A DNA stretch of 10,334 nucleotides from a gamma proteobacterium symbiont of Lucinoma myriamae (GCA_025655635.1 JAHXIM010000090.1:1-10334); one strand, 5' to 3'. Positions 1 to 6,696 are shown, counted from the first letter of the stretch. Notes: generated by a model not told the origin, from the letters alone. Numbers and translations are program-made.

Positions 1-87
1 CAATTTGATTAGGAACAATAAAATTACAATTAATGTTGTACGATAATCTATCGATTCATGATGATTATCTTTTTTCAGGATCGACTA
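1..87 (-). repeat. Left copy of an 87-bp dispersed repeat (MITE-like)
   Basis: This stretch is the reverse complement of positions 10245-10331. Only positions 10 and 20 differ, so 85 of 87 bases match, and identity falls off just after position 87. Inside it is a hairpin: GATAATC (42-48) pairs with GATTATC (63-69), and the stem extends inward by ATC/GAT past one bulged T. No open reading frame fills it, so it is non-coding. The outer end of this copy lies at or just before the window edge. A small non-autonomous mobile element or an intergenic palindromic repeat fits best. It sits about 50 bp upstream of rnfC. Confidence 0.9.
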
Positions 88-139
88 ATTAGCTAATAAA
101 ATAATTCGACACCAAGCCTTAATAAGGATCAATTTTTAC

Positions 140-1495
140 ATGTTCAACTTTTTTTCATTAGGTCAAAGTTTTTCTCATGGTGTGCATCCGCCGCATCATA
201 AAGAGCAGACAGAAGACTTGCCTATTCAACGAGTGCCTTTTGTAAGCCGTTATGTCATGCCTCTGGGGCAGCATATCGGTATTCCGGCTGAGCCTGTTGT
301 AAAAGTTGGTGACGCGGTACAACGTGGTCAATTAATTGCTAAACCTAATGGTTTTATCTCAACTGCTTTACACAGTCCTGTTACCGGAAAAGTAACAGAT
401 ATTGGTATGCATCGCTATGTTGACGGCTCTTTTAAAGCGGCTATAGAAATTGCTGCCGATCCCTATGCTACACAACAGTTTACTCTTTCTGCTGAGCAGC
501 CTGTAAGAAAGGTTGAAGAGTTGTCCATTGGTGACTTTATTAATACTGTGCAGCAATCCGGTATTGTCGGTATGGGCGGTGCGGCATTTCCCAGTCATGT
601 TAAATATTCAATTCCTGACGAGCAGCAAATTAATGATTTACTGGTTAATGGTGCTGAATGTGAACCCTATTTAACCAATGACCATCGTTTAATGGTAGAA
701 CGACCTGAAGCAGTATTAAGAGGTTGTGAAATCTTACGCCAGCAATTGGGTGCTGAACGGGTTGCCATTGGTGTGGAAAAAAATAAACCGGAATCTATTA
801 GTCAATTACAGCAATACCTGACTGCAGATATGCCCATTGATATTGTCCCTCTGGAAGTAAAATACCCTCAGGGTGCAGAAAAAATGCTTATAAAAAGCAT
901 TTATAACAAAGAATTACCGGCAGGGAAGTTACCCAGAGATATTGGTATTGCCGTTAATAATGTCGGTACAATTGTTGCCTTAGCCGATTACTTTGAGCAT
1001 GGTATGCCTTTAATTGAACGCATTGTGACATTAGCAGGCCCGGGTGTTGAAGAACCGGCTAATTTAATTGTGCCTATCGGTACACCCATACGTGATGTGC
1101 TTGAATTTGCCGGCGGTCTTAAAGATCAGACCAGAGAAGTGATTATGGGCGGCCCTATGATGGGTACTCCTATTGCTGATCTGGATGCCCCGATTTTAAA
1201 AGGCACATCCGGAATTTTAGCTTTTACTGATGCTGAAACAGCACGACCCAGAGAATACCCTTGTATTCGTTGTGCCCGCTGTCTTGAAGCATGCCCGTAC
1301 TTTCTTAACCCATCCCGTTTAGCGCTATTGGGTAAGGCAAGACTTTTTACAGAGATGCAGGAAAAATATAATGTGATGGACTGTGTAGAATGTGGTGCCT
1401 GCACCTATGCCTGTCCATCCAATATACCCATTGTGCAGCTCATACGGACTGCTAAAGATAATTTACGTAATCTTTCAATGAAGAATAAAGACTAG
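140..1495 (+). CDS. rnfC: Rnf complex subunit RnfC (NADH-binding iron-sulfur protein)
   Basis: RnfC is the peripheral cytoplasmic subunit of the Rnf complex, which moves electrons between ferredoxin and NAD(H) while pumping Na+ or H+. In the family it carries the NADH/FMN site and two [4Fe-4S] clusters. The 451-aa protein begins with the usual HGVHPP segment (residues 14-19). A lipoyl/barrel-like part follows (about 52-90, PVVKVGDAVQRGQLIA). The 51-kDa-subunit-like NADH/FMN region has GMGGAAFP (144-151) and NGAECEPY (170-177). Next is an SLBB-like segment around VPIGTPIRDVLEFAGG (from 311). Two ferredoxin motifs close the protein: Cys375/378/381/385-Pro and Cys415/418/421/425-Pro. It lacks the long Ala-rich C-terminal tail of enterobacterial RsxC. 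An AAGGA motif about 11 nt upstream supports the start. It is the first gene of the visible operon, and rnfD follows after 17 bp. Confidence 0.97.
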   Translation: MFNFFSLGQSFSHGVHPPHHKEQTEDLPIQRVPFVSRYVMPLGQHIGIPAEPVVKVGDAVQRGQLIAKPNGFISTALHSPVTGKVTDIGMHRYVDGSFKAAIEIAADPYATQQFTLSAEQPVRKVEELSIGDFINTVQQSGIVGMGGAAFPSHVKYSIPDEQQINDLLVNGAECEPYLTNDHRLMVERPEAVLRGCEILRQQLGAERVAIGVEKNKPESISQLQQYLTADMPIDIVPLEVKYPQGAEKMLIKSIYNKELPAGKLPRDIGIAVNNVGTIVALADYFEHGMPLIERIVTLAGPGVEEPANLIVPIGTPIRDVLEFAGGLKDQTREVIMGGPMMGTPIADLDAPILKGTSGILAFTDAETARPREYPCIRCARCLEACPYFLNPSRLALLGKARLFTEMQEKYNVMDCVECGACTYACPSNIPIVQLIRTAKDNLRNLSMKNKD

Positions 1496-1512
1496 AGAAT
1501 AAAATAATAGTA

Positions 1513-2538
1513 ATGAAAAACCATCATTTGAAAAAAAAGGATCCCAATCTTTTACTTCAATCTGCTCCTTTGCTGCGTCAGGAACTAACGACACCTGCAG
1601 CAATGAAAGATGTCTGGATTGCATTATTACCAGCAACTGCTGCATCATTATGGTTTTTTGGTCTTAGTGCCTTATTGATTATACTGACCTCTATTGCTGG
1701 AGCAATATTAACTGAATGGGTATTCACCGATAAAGAAAAAAGGCGTTTTGCTATCAGTGACACCAGTGCTGGTTTGACCGGATTATTGATCGCCCTGACG
1801 CTGCCGCCGGGTTTACCATTGTGGATGGTATTTCTTGGCGGTTGTGTGAGCATAGGCCTGGGCAAAGTTGTTTGGGGTGGGTTGGGCTCTAATATTTTTA
1901 ATCCAGCCTTATTAGGCCGGGCTTTTTTACTGGGCACTTTTCCTATAGCCATGACGACCTGGGGTGCTGCAGGCGGGCCGGGTGAATTTTTTCAAATACA
2001 CAGTTCTAATCTGGCCCTGCCTTTTATGCAGGCCCAGGTTGATTCCATGGGTGCTGCCACGCCATTAGGTTTGATGAAATTTGAACAGCAGGGCACTGCA
2101 CTCTGGTCTCTTTTTACGGGCAATACGGCAGGTTCTATTGGTGAAACCAGTGCCTTATTTTTATTGCTGGGCGGGATTTATTTATTATTGCGCCGTGGTA
2201 TAGACTGGCGTATTCCAGTCGCTATTTTTTCCACCGCAGCATTGTTTTCCCTTATCATGTTTTTAACTGATGGTGACAAATACCCTTCACCTTTATTTAC
2301 TTTGTTTTCCGGTGGTTTGCTGCTCGGTGCATTTTTTATGGCAACCGATCCCGTGACTTCACCATTAACACCAAAGGGGTGCTGGATCTTTGGTATTGGT
2401 ATTGGTTTTCTGGTGGTTTTAATCCGTTTATTCGGTGGCTTACCGGAAGGTATGCTCTATGCAATATTATTGATGAATGCAGCAACACCGCTAATTGATC
2501 GTTATACACAACCCAGAATTTTTGGTCGGCAGGGTTAA
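1513..2538 (+). CDS. rnfD: Rnf complex membrane subunit RnfD
   Basis: RnfD is a polytopic inner-membrane subunit, homologous to NqrB, that carries covalently bound FMN. The 341-aa product matches the family length and is strongly hydrophobic, with about ten predicted membrane segments. Family signatures include NIFNPALLGRAFLLG (about residues 127-141), GSIGETSALFLLLGGIYLL and the C-terminal LPEGMLYAILLMNA. The expected flavinylation threonine is Thr183, in DSMGAATPL. The residue at the usual Ser/Thr position three before the acceptor Thr is Gly, and the next residue is Ala, so the motif departs from the common S/T-G-A-T form but keeps the Ala-Thr-Pro core. The N-terminus is hydrophilic (KKKDPN). 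The gene lies between rnfC (17-bp gap) and rnfG (8-bp gap), so co-transcription is very likely. Confidence 0.96.
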   Translation: MKNHHLKKKDPNLLLQSAPLLRQELTTPAAMKDVWIALLPATAASLWFFGLSALLIILTSIAGAILTEWVFTDKEKRRFAISDTSAGLTGLLIALTLPPGLPLWMVFLGGCVSIGLGKVVWGGLGSNIFNPALLGRAFLLGTFPIAMTTWGAAGGPGEFFQIHSSNLALPFMQAQVDSMGAATPLGLMKFEQQGTALWSLFTGNTAGSIGETSALFLLLGGIYLLLRRGIDWRIPVAIFSTAALFSLIMFLTDGDKYPSPLFTLFSGGLLLGAFFMATDPVTSPLTPKGCWIFGIGIGFLVVLIRLFGGLPEGMLYAILLMNAATPLIDRYTQPRIFGRQG

Positions 2539-2546
2539 ATCAGGCA

Positions 2547-3227
2547 ATGAATACAACAAATACTAAAGTACAAAATCAGGAACCAAGCAGCCGCCGACTG
2601 GTCATGTCTATGGCTATTGCCGGTTTTATTTCCGGTGTGATTATTATTGCTATCTATGTGCTTACCTTTGATACCATTAAGGAAAACAAGGCCAGAGAGT
2701 TACGTGAGGCGGTGTTTAAAGTACTTCCGGATCTCAGTCATATGCAAAAACTGCATTTTCAAGATAATAAACTCGTTATTGTTAAATCCGATGGTATGGA
2801 TGATGAAATGATTTTCTCCGGTTACGATAAGGATGACAATTTTGTTGGTTATGCCATACAGGGCAAAGCTCCTGGATTTCAGGATACGGTACATATTTTA
2901 TTTGGTTATCTGGTATCAAATTCTACTATTACCGGTATGCAGGTGTTAGACAGCAGGGAAACCCCAGGACTGGGTGATAAGATTTTTAAAGATATGGATT
3001 TTGTCAATGAATTCGTTAATCTGCCCATGACCAAAAACATCAAAGCCGTAAAAAAAGGCACAAAAACTCATGACAATGAAATTGATGCTATTACCGGAGC
3101 GACCATTTCATCAAAGGTGGTTGTGAAGATCATCAATCAGTCCTTTAATAAATGGTCGACCCGGCTTCCTCAACAAGGTAATGAACCGGCTCTGGAATTA
3201 CAAGAAACTAAAGTTAATCAGCAGTAA
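2547..3227 (+). CDS. rnfG: Rnf complex FMN-carrying subunit RnfG
   Basis: RnfG is anchored by one N-terminal helix and exposes an FMN-binding domain on the periplasmic side. In the family FMN is attached by a phosphoester bond to a threonine by ApbE. The 226-aa protein has a transmembrane helix at about residues 19-42 (VMSMAIAGFISGVIIIAIYV). Its FMN-binding domain includes DSRETPGLGDKI, and the canonical flavinylation site DAITGATISS makes Thr186 the acceptor. The C-terminal tail after about residue 200 is polar and not conserved. The start at 2547 has only a weak AGG close upstream; Met20 is an alternative start, but the gap to rnfD favours 2547. No apbE gene is visible in the window. Confidence 0.95.
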   Translation: MNTTNTKVQNQEPSSRRLVMSMAIAGFISGVIIIAIYVLTFDTIKENKARELREAVFKVLPDLSHMQKLHFQDNKLVIVKSDGMDDEMIFSGYDKDDNFVGYAIQGKAPGFQDTVHILFGYLVSNSTITGMQVLDSRETPGLGDKIFKDMDFVNEFVNLPMTKNIKAVKKGTKTHDNEIDAITGATISSKVVVKIINQSFNKWSTRLPQQGNEPALELQETKVNQQ

Positions 3228-3260
3228 TCGCAGTTTAAAAAAGCAAACAGGTAAAGCGTT

Positions 3261-3947
3261 ATGGCAACAGATGTAAGTGCATATGAGGAAATGATCAAAG
3301 GTCTGTGGCGGGATAATCCCGTTTTTGTACAGGTACTGGGTATGTGTCCTATGCTGGCTGTCACCAATTCTGCCATTAATGCGGTGGTGATGGGGCTGGC
3401 GACATTTTTTGTTTTGGTAGGGTCCAGCTTTTTAGTGTCCAGTTTTAAGACGTTTATCCCAAAACAGGTACGTATTTCCTTATACATCATAATTATCGCC
3501 ACATTTGTAACCGTAGTAGACTATAGTTTGTTAGCCATATTGCCGGCAATTCATAAAGAACTGGGTGCTTTTATTCCGCTAATTGTTGCCAACTGCATGA
3601 TTCTTGGCCGCCAGGAAGCCTTTGCCTCGAAACATAATGTGAAATATGCAGTCATGGATGCTGTGGGCATGTCAGGCGGTTTTTTGATTGCCATGCTGGC
3701 TTTGGGTTCTGTCAGGGAGATATTAGGTGTAGGGGCTTTATTTGGTGTGGATTTATTTGGCAGTAATTTTGAACCCTGGGTGATTATGATCTTACCACCG
3801 GGCGGCTTTTTAACATTGGGTCTGCTGTTATTATTTTTTAACTGGTTTACTGAGCGCAGAAGACAGTTTTTAATTAAAGTGGCTGATGCCGACAGAGTAC
3901 TTGCTGTTGAAAAAGTCGATGCTCAGGGAGTGAAAGATAATGGATAA
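3261..3947 (+). CDS. rnfE: Rnf complex membrane subunit RnfE
   Basis: RnfE is a six-helix inner-membrane protein homologous to NqrD. Together with RnfA it is known to hold an intramembrane iron-sulfur centre, with ligands supplied by two Cys from each subunit. Both cysteines are present here: Cys29 in LGMCPMLAVTNS and Cys112 in VANCMILGRQEAFAS. Other family landmarks are MDAVGMSGGFLIAML and GSVREILG, and the C-terminus is the usual amphipathic basic tail (FTERRRQFL). The length of 228 aa is typical. The gene begins 33 bp after rnfG with a plausible AGG-containing ribosome-binding site. Its stop overlaps the rnfA start by 8 bp (ATGGATAA), indicating translational coupling of the two partner subunits. 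Confidence 0.96.
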   Translation: MATDVSAYEEMIKGLWRDNPVFVQVLGMCPMLAVTNSAINAVVMGLATFFVLVGSSFLVSSFKTFIPKQVRISLYIIIIATFVTVVDYSLLAILPAIHKELGAFIPLIVANCMILGRQEAFASKHNVKYAVMDAVGMSGGFLIAMLALGSVREILGVGALFGVDLFGSNFEPWVIMILPPGGFLTLGLLLLFFNWFTERRRQFLIKVADADRVLAVEKVDAQGVKDNG

Positions 3948-4518
3948 TTTGCTCTGGATTTTTATCAGTACCTTATTAGTCAATAACTTTGTACTGGCCT
4001 ATTTTCTTGGTCTGTGCCCGTTTCTGAGTGTTTCCGGCCAACTGGAAACATCATTCCGTCTGGGGTTGGCAACGACATTTGTATTGGTCATTACAGCCTT
4101 ATGTGCCTGGGTACTCAATACTTATGTGTTAATTTATGCCCCTTATTTACGTCTGATCAGTTTTATCGTGGTGATTGCCAGTACCGTACAGTTTATTGAA
4201 ATGAGTATTAAAAAACTCAGTCCCAGCTTATTTAAATCCTTAGGGATCTTTCTGCCGTTAATTACAACCAACTGTGCTATTCTGGGACTGGCAATTTTTG
4301 CCACTAACCGGGGCTATGGTCTGGTTGAAGGCCTGGTTTTTGCTCTAGGCGCTGGTGCCGGATTTACCTTAGCCATGGTGTTGATGGCTGGTATTCGCGA
4401 AGAAACTGAAATTATGAATGTGCCGGTATTAATTCGCGGTACTGCGTTTAATCTAATCATTGCCGGCATTCTGTCAATGGCCTTTATGGGCTTTGCCGGA
4501 TTGTTTAGTTCGACTTAA
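3940..4518 (+). CDS. rnfA: Rnf complex membrane subunit RnfA
   Basis: RnfA is the inverted-topology partner of RnfE and homologous to NqrE. It is an inner-membrane protein of six helices and 192 aa, the usual length. The two iron-sulfur ligands are visible: Cys26 in LGLCPFLSVSGQ and Cys112 in TTNCAILGLA. The signatures NNFVLAYFLG near the N-terminus and AGIREE near residue 150 are conserved in the family. Its start overlaps the rnfE stop. The order C-D-G-E-A differs from the enterobacterial A-B-C-D-G-E order and resembles the B-C-D-G-E-A or C-D-G-E-A-B arrangements seen elsewhere. No rnfB follows; the next gene is a small Cys-rich membrane protein. Confidence 0.97.
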   Translation: MDNLLWIFISTLLVNNFVLAYFLGLCPFLSVSGQLETSFRLGLATTFVLVITALCAWVLNTYVLIYAPYLRLISFIVVIASTVQFIEMSIKKLSPSLFKSLGIFLPLITTNCAILGLAIFATNRGYGLVEGLVFALGAGAGFTLAMVLMAGIREETEIMNVPVLIRGTAFNLIIAGILSMAFMGFAGLFSST

Positions 4519-4540
4519 GATTTTAATAATAGGTTTTATA

Positions 4541-4792
4541 ATGACTTATATCCTGTCTTTGATTGCTTTACCATTACTGTGTGGCTTGTGGATTGTTTTT
4601 CAGCAATGGTTAGCCGCGCAGGATCCCAAATACAAAGGCTATCAGGCAGGTTGTGGCGGCTGTAGTCGTTCCTGTGGTGATACTGAAAAAAGCAAGACAG
4701 AGGGGAGAAACTGTAATGACTTGAAAGAAAAAAGTCAAAATACTCACTTTGTAGATGCTTCAACCCTATGGTCAAAGCATACAAAACATTAA
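4541..4792 (+). CDS. Small one-helix Cys-rich protein of the rnf operon (NqrM-like?)
   Basis: This 83-aa protein starts 22 bp after rnfA on the same strand, so it is very likely the last gene of the rnf operon. It has one N-terminal membrane helix (about residues 2-24, LSLIALPLLCGLWIVF) and then a short soluble part. That part contains Cys38-x2-Cys41-x3-Cys45 (GCGGCSRSCG), a further Cys58 and a polar tail. The layout, one helix followed by a Cys cluster, matches NqrM (DUF539), the maturation factor that serves the NqrD/NqrE iron centre, the counterpart of the RnfE/RnfA centre. From this I infer an iron-delivery or assembly role. An alternative is a relic of the RnfB N-terminus, which also has a helix followed by Cys, but RnfB spacing is CxxCxxxxC and all later ferredoxin domains are absent. 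An upstream in-frame extension to 4460 overlaps rnfA and is unlikely. Confidence 0.7.
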   Translation: MTYILSLIALPLLCGLWIVFQQWLAAQDPKYKGYQAGCGGCSRSCGDTEKSKTEGRNCNDLKEKSQNTHFVDASTLWSKHTKH

Positions 4793-4819
4793 GTGTAGAA
4801 GTGTCATTACAATAAGTGC

Positions 4820-5371
4820 TTATTGTCCTGGAGCAGGTACACCAGGAGGAGGGGGATAACCCGGAGCTGTATTATACGGATTGCCGTAACCACCACCTTG
4901 ATAAGGATTAGCATAGCCCGGGCCATAAGGGTTACCATAGCCTTGGCCATAAGGACGGCCATAACTACGATAATCACGGTTTTTATTATATTTTCTGTCT
5001 TTGCTCCATGGCATACCTTTTCCACCCCAGGGCATTCCGTTCCCGCCCCATTTATTTGTATCCCAGTCCCTCCAGGCAGAAGTACCGCTATCCCAGAATG
5101 GATTATCGCTTCCCCATGGCATACTATTGCCACTCCATGGCATACTATTGCCACTCCATGGCATACTATTGCCACTCCATGGCATACTATTGCTATTTCT
5201 ACTCCTATTCCTATTCCTATTCCTGGAAGCGTTATTTTGCCCCCAGGGAGTATCACTCCAGTCATTATCGCTGTATTGGCTGTCTTCATAGCGGTAGGTC
5301 TCATCACCAAAACTTAATGTTGAAGTAATTAACAATGAAGAAGCAAGAACAAGTTTAGTTATTTTTTGCAT
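4820..5371 (-). CDS. Secreted MPW-repeat protein, sulfur globule protein-like
   Basis: The product is 183 aa if translation starts at the ATG ending at 5371. A strong CAGGAG lies 6 nt upstream of that start, and it puts a clear signal peptide first (MQKITKLVLASSLLITSTLSFG, probable cleavage before Asp-Glu). An upstream in-frame ATG at 5404 would add 11 residues before the signal peptide and is less likely. The mature part has no cysteine. It begins acidic, passes through an Arg-Asn run, then four tandem GNSMPWS heptads, two more MPW motifs (NGMPWGG, KGMPWSK), and ends in a Gly/Tyr/Asn/Pro segment (YGNPYGPGYANPY, PGYPPPPG). It has about twelve Trp in all. Composition, export and lack of Cys resemble the envelope proteins of periplasmic sulfur globules, but low-complexity composition is weak evidence of homology. 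A generic structural or aggregating secreted protein is possible. Confidence 0.62.
   Translation of the reverse strand: MQKITKLVLASSLLITSTLSFGDETYRYEDSQYSDNDWSDTPWGQNNASRNRNRNRSRNSNSMPWSGNSMPWSGNSMPWSGNSMPWGSDNPFWDSGTSAWRDWDTNKWGGNGMPWGGKGMPWSKDRKYNKNRDYRSYGRPYGQGYGNPYGPGYANPYQGGGYGNPYNTAPGYPPPPGVPAPGQ
5114..5197 (-). repeat. 21-bp tandem repeat, three full copies plus most of a fourth
   Basis: The unit CCATGGCATACTATTGCCACT (plus-strand reading) occurs without change at 5114-5134, 5135-5155 and 5156-5176. A fourth copy starting at 5177 diverges after about 15-17 bases. It lies in frame inside the minus-strand repeat protein and encodes the GNSMPWS heptads. The absence of synonymous differences between units indicates recent slippage or ongoing homogenisation. 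Confidence 0.95.
5204..5221 (-). repeat. Hexanucleotide run coding for Arg-Asn repeats
   Basis: CCTATT is repeated three times exactly, with degenerate copies just before it. On the coding strand it reads AAT AGG and gives the RNRNRN stretch that precedes the MPW heptads. This is a second slippage-prone tract in the same gene. Confidence 0.85.
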
Positions 5372-5414
5372 AGGAAACTCCTGTCTACACCTGATTAGGC
5401 TCATTTAACCTTGA

Positions 5415-5443
5415 ACTCTAGTCTTTATTTGATGATTTGTCTA
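5415..5443 (-). promoter_or_regulatory. Candidate promoter of the MPW-repeat protein gene
   Basis: On the minus strand TAGACA (5438-5443) and TAGAGT (5415-5420) are separated by 17 bp, a fair match to sigma-70 -35 and -10 boxes. The implied transcript start is about 35-40 bp ahead of the start codon. This is called by eye only. Confidence 0.35.
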
Positions 5444-5507
5444 CTTTTCTTGTGAGCATAATGAAGCTATTATTACTTCAAAAGAGAGTCAGATTTCTCT
5501 GTTTTAT

Positions 5508-5544
5508 TGATGTACTGGAATTGTATAATATCTCTAGTACATGA
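5508..5544 (+). promoter_or_regulatory. Dyad operator around the -10 box of the hsp20 promoter
   Basis: A perfect TATAAT (5524-5529) lies about 50 bp before the hsp20 start. It is framed by an inverted repeat, ATGTACT (5510-5516) and AGTACAT (5536-5542), with 19 bp between the arms. The centre-to-centre distance is about 26 bp, close to two and a half helical turns. A dimeric regulator bound there would cover the promoter core. The -35 box at the matching distance is poor (around TGTTTT, 5500-5505), which would suit a regulated promoter. It shows no sigma-32 consensus. Confidence 0.45.
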
Positions 5545-5577
5545 TTATAGGAATCAGCAATTGCAGAGGTACAGACC

Positions 5578-6042
5578 ATGAAGATTATAGCTATTATTAC
5601 ATTTCTAAGCGTGCTTACAATAAGCGCCAATAGCCATGCCTGGTGGTCATTTCCATTGGATGATCTGCAATGGTCTAATCATTCGGGTTCAGTTTATGGA
5701 CACGGTGATTATCAGCCTCCGCAATATCTACGAATTATGCAGCATCAGGATTTCTCCAACTATTATGTTTATATTGAAATTCAGGGCATAAAACCACAGG
5801 AAGTCGATATACAACGTTATGGACCACGAATTAGTATTCGGCAGGTTCGTGGACGTATGGAGGAAAGTGAAGCTGCAAATGTTTTCAGATCGTTGCGCTC
5901 CTATTCCAGTTTTACACGACGATTAACACTACCAGCTGATGCTGATCCGGATATGTCAAAAATGATACGTGAGAATAATGAGAATTCTATCAGCCTTACG
6001 ATACCAAAACGAGCCTATCATTCTTGGGGTTCAGGAAATTAA
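5578..6042 (+). CDS. Exported Hsp20/alpha-crystallin family small heat-shock protein
   Basis: The product is 154 aa. It opens with a signal peptide (MKIIAIITFLSVLTISANSHA, cleavage expected before WW), so the mature chaperone should act in the periplasm rather than the cytoplasm. The alpha-crystallin domain covers about residues 55-150. Visible strand signatures are YVYIEIQGIKPQEVDIQ, ISIRQVRG, the SSFTRRLTLPADAD segment (family F-x-R-x-x-x-LP) and ENSISLTIPKR at the end (family N-G-x-L-x-I-x-I-PK). The C-terminus carries no clear I-x-I anchor after the domain, so large oligomers may be limited. A GAGG about 9 nt upstream supports the start. It is divergent from the MPW-repeat protein, which suggests a shared compartment and possibly a client relationship, but that is inference. 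Confidence 0.9.
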   Translation: MKIIAIITFLSVLTISANSHAWWSFPLDDLQWSNHSGSVYGHGDYQPPQYLRIMQHQDFSNYYVYIEIQGIKPQEVDIQRYGPRISIRQVRGRMEESEAANVFRSLRSYSSFTRRLTLPADADPDMSKMIRENNENSISLTIPKRAYHSWGSGN

Positions 6043-6061
6043 TTGGAAAAAATAACCCAAT

Positions 6062-6550
6062 ATGATAATAAGAGAAGCCATAGAAACTGATTTTCAAGAA
6101 ATCTGGCCAATATTCCACGAAATTGTTTTAGCTGGAGAAACCTATGCCTATCCTCAAGATACATCGAAGGAAGAGGCAAAAAATCTATGGATGGATTTGC
6201 CCAAAAAAACTTATATCGTTGAAGAAGATGAAGAAATACTGGCAACTTACTACATAAAAACAAATCAAGCAGGTCCCGGTAGTTATGTTTGTAATTGTGG
6301 CTATATGGTTTCTTCAAAAGCGAGAGGTAAAGGTCTGGCCAGCAAAATGTGTCTGCATTCTCAAGAAGTAGCAGTTGAACTGGGTTATCTAGCTATGCAA
6401 TTTAACTTTGTTGCTGTCAGTAATGCCGGAGCAGTCAGACTTTGGCATAAGTTGGGTTTTGACACGGTAGGTCGTTTACCCAAAGCATTTAATCATCCGA
6501 AACAAGCTTATGTCGATGCTTTAGTTATGTATAAATGGCTGAAGACATAA
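6062..6550 (+). CDS. GNAT family N-acetyltransferase
   Basis: This 162-aa protein belongs to the acetyl-CoA-dependent GNAT superfamily and uses most of its length for the single domain. The N-terminus MIIREAIETDFQEIWPIFHEIV is the usual first strand and helix. The acetyl-CoA binding motif A is at about residues 82-95 (MVSSKARGKGLASKM, with R-G-K-G-L-A), followed by NAGAVRLWHKLGF, the typical motif B segment. YPQDTSKEEAKNLWM near residue 30 matches a common GNAT subgroup often annotated as L-amino-acid or phosphinothricin acetyltransferase-like. The substrate cannot be told. It begins 19 bp after hsp20 with a weak ribosome-binding site, so it may be read through from that promoter. Confidence 0.92.
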   Translation: MIIREAIETDFQEIWPIFHEIVLAGETYAYPQDTSKEEAKNLWMDLPKKTYIVEEDEEILATYYIKTNQAGPGSYVCNCGYMVSSKARGKGLASKMCLHSQEVAVELGYLAMQFNFVAVSNAGAVRLWHKLGFDTVGRLPKAFNHPKQAYVDALVMYKWLKT

Positions 6551-6696
6551 CTATTATGCCCTGTGCCAATCACTAAAGTTGAATTAAACAGAGGCAAACA
6601 GAATGATGTCCAGGCGATAAAGTGAGTTTTTTGCAGCAATTAACTGAACAATAGAACCTTTTCCATGGCTATCTTTATTAAAGATATTATTCATCG

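Noticed and set aside
4541..4792. The small Cys-rich protein called as truncated RnfB
   Set aside because: The Cys spacing (CxxCxxxC) and the short helix-to-Cys linker differ from RnfB, and the sequence ends without any ferredoxin-type motif. I kept it as an NqrM-like candidate instead.
4810..4825. Palindrome CAATAAGTGCTTATTG between the convergent rnf operon and repeat-protein gene as a bidirectional terminator
   Set aside because: The stem is AT-rich with a tiny loop, lacks a clear T-run on either side and overlaps the stop codon of the minus-strand gene. It is too weak to call.
5114..5197. The 21-bp direct repeats as a CRISPR array
   Set aside because: The units are adjacent with no spacers and encode in-frame heptads of a protein.
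4820..5310. A second minus-strand frame of 167 codons within the repeat gene (repeated AIVCHGV)
   Set aside because: It overlaps the signal-peptide-bearing frame completely, lacks a start signal, and its repetition is only the frame-shifted reading of the 21-bp unit.
4823..5328. Three plus-strand open frames of 96-164 codons opposite the MPW-repeat gene, with their own repeat peptides
   Set aside because: They are by-products of the tandem repeat: any unit length divisible by three stays open in several frames. None has a ribosome-binding site and signal peptide as good as the minus-strand gene, and their composition is implausible.
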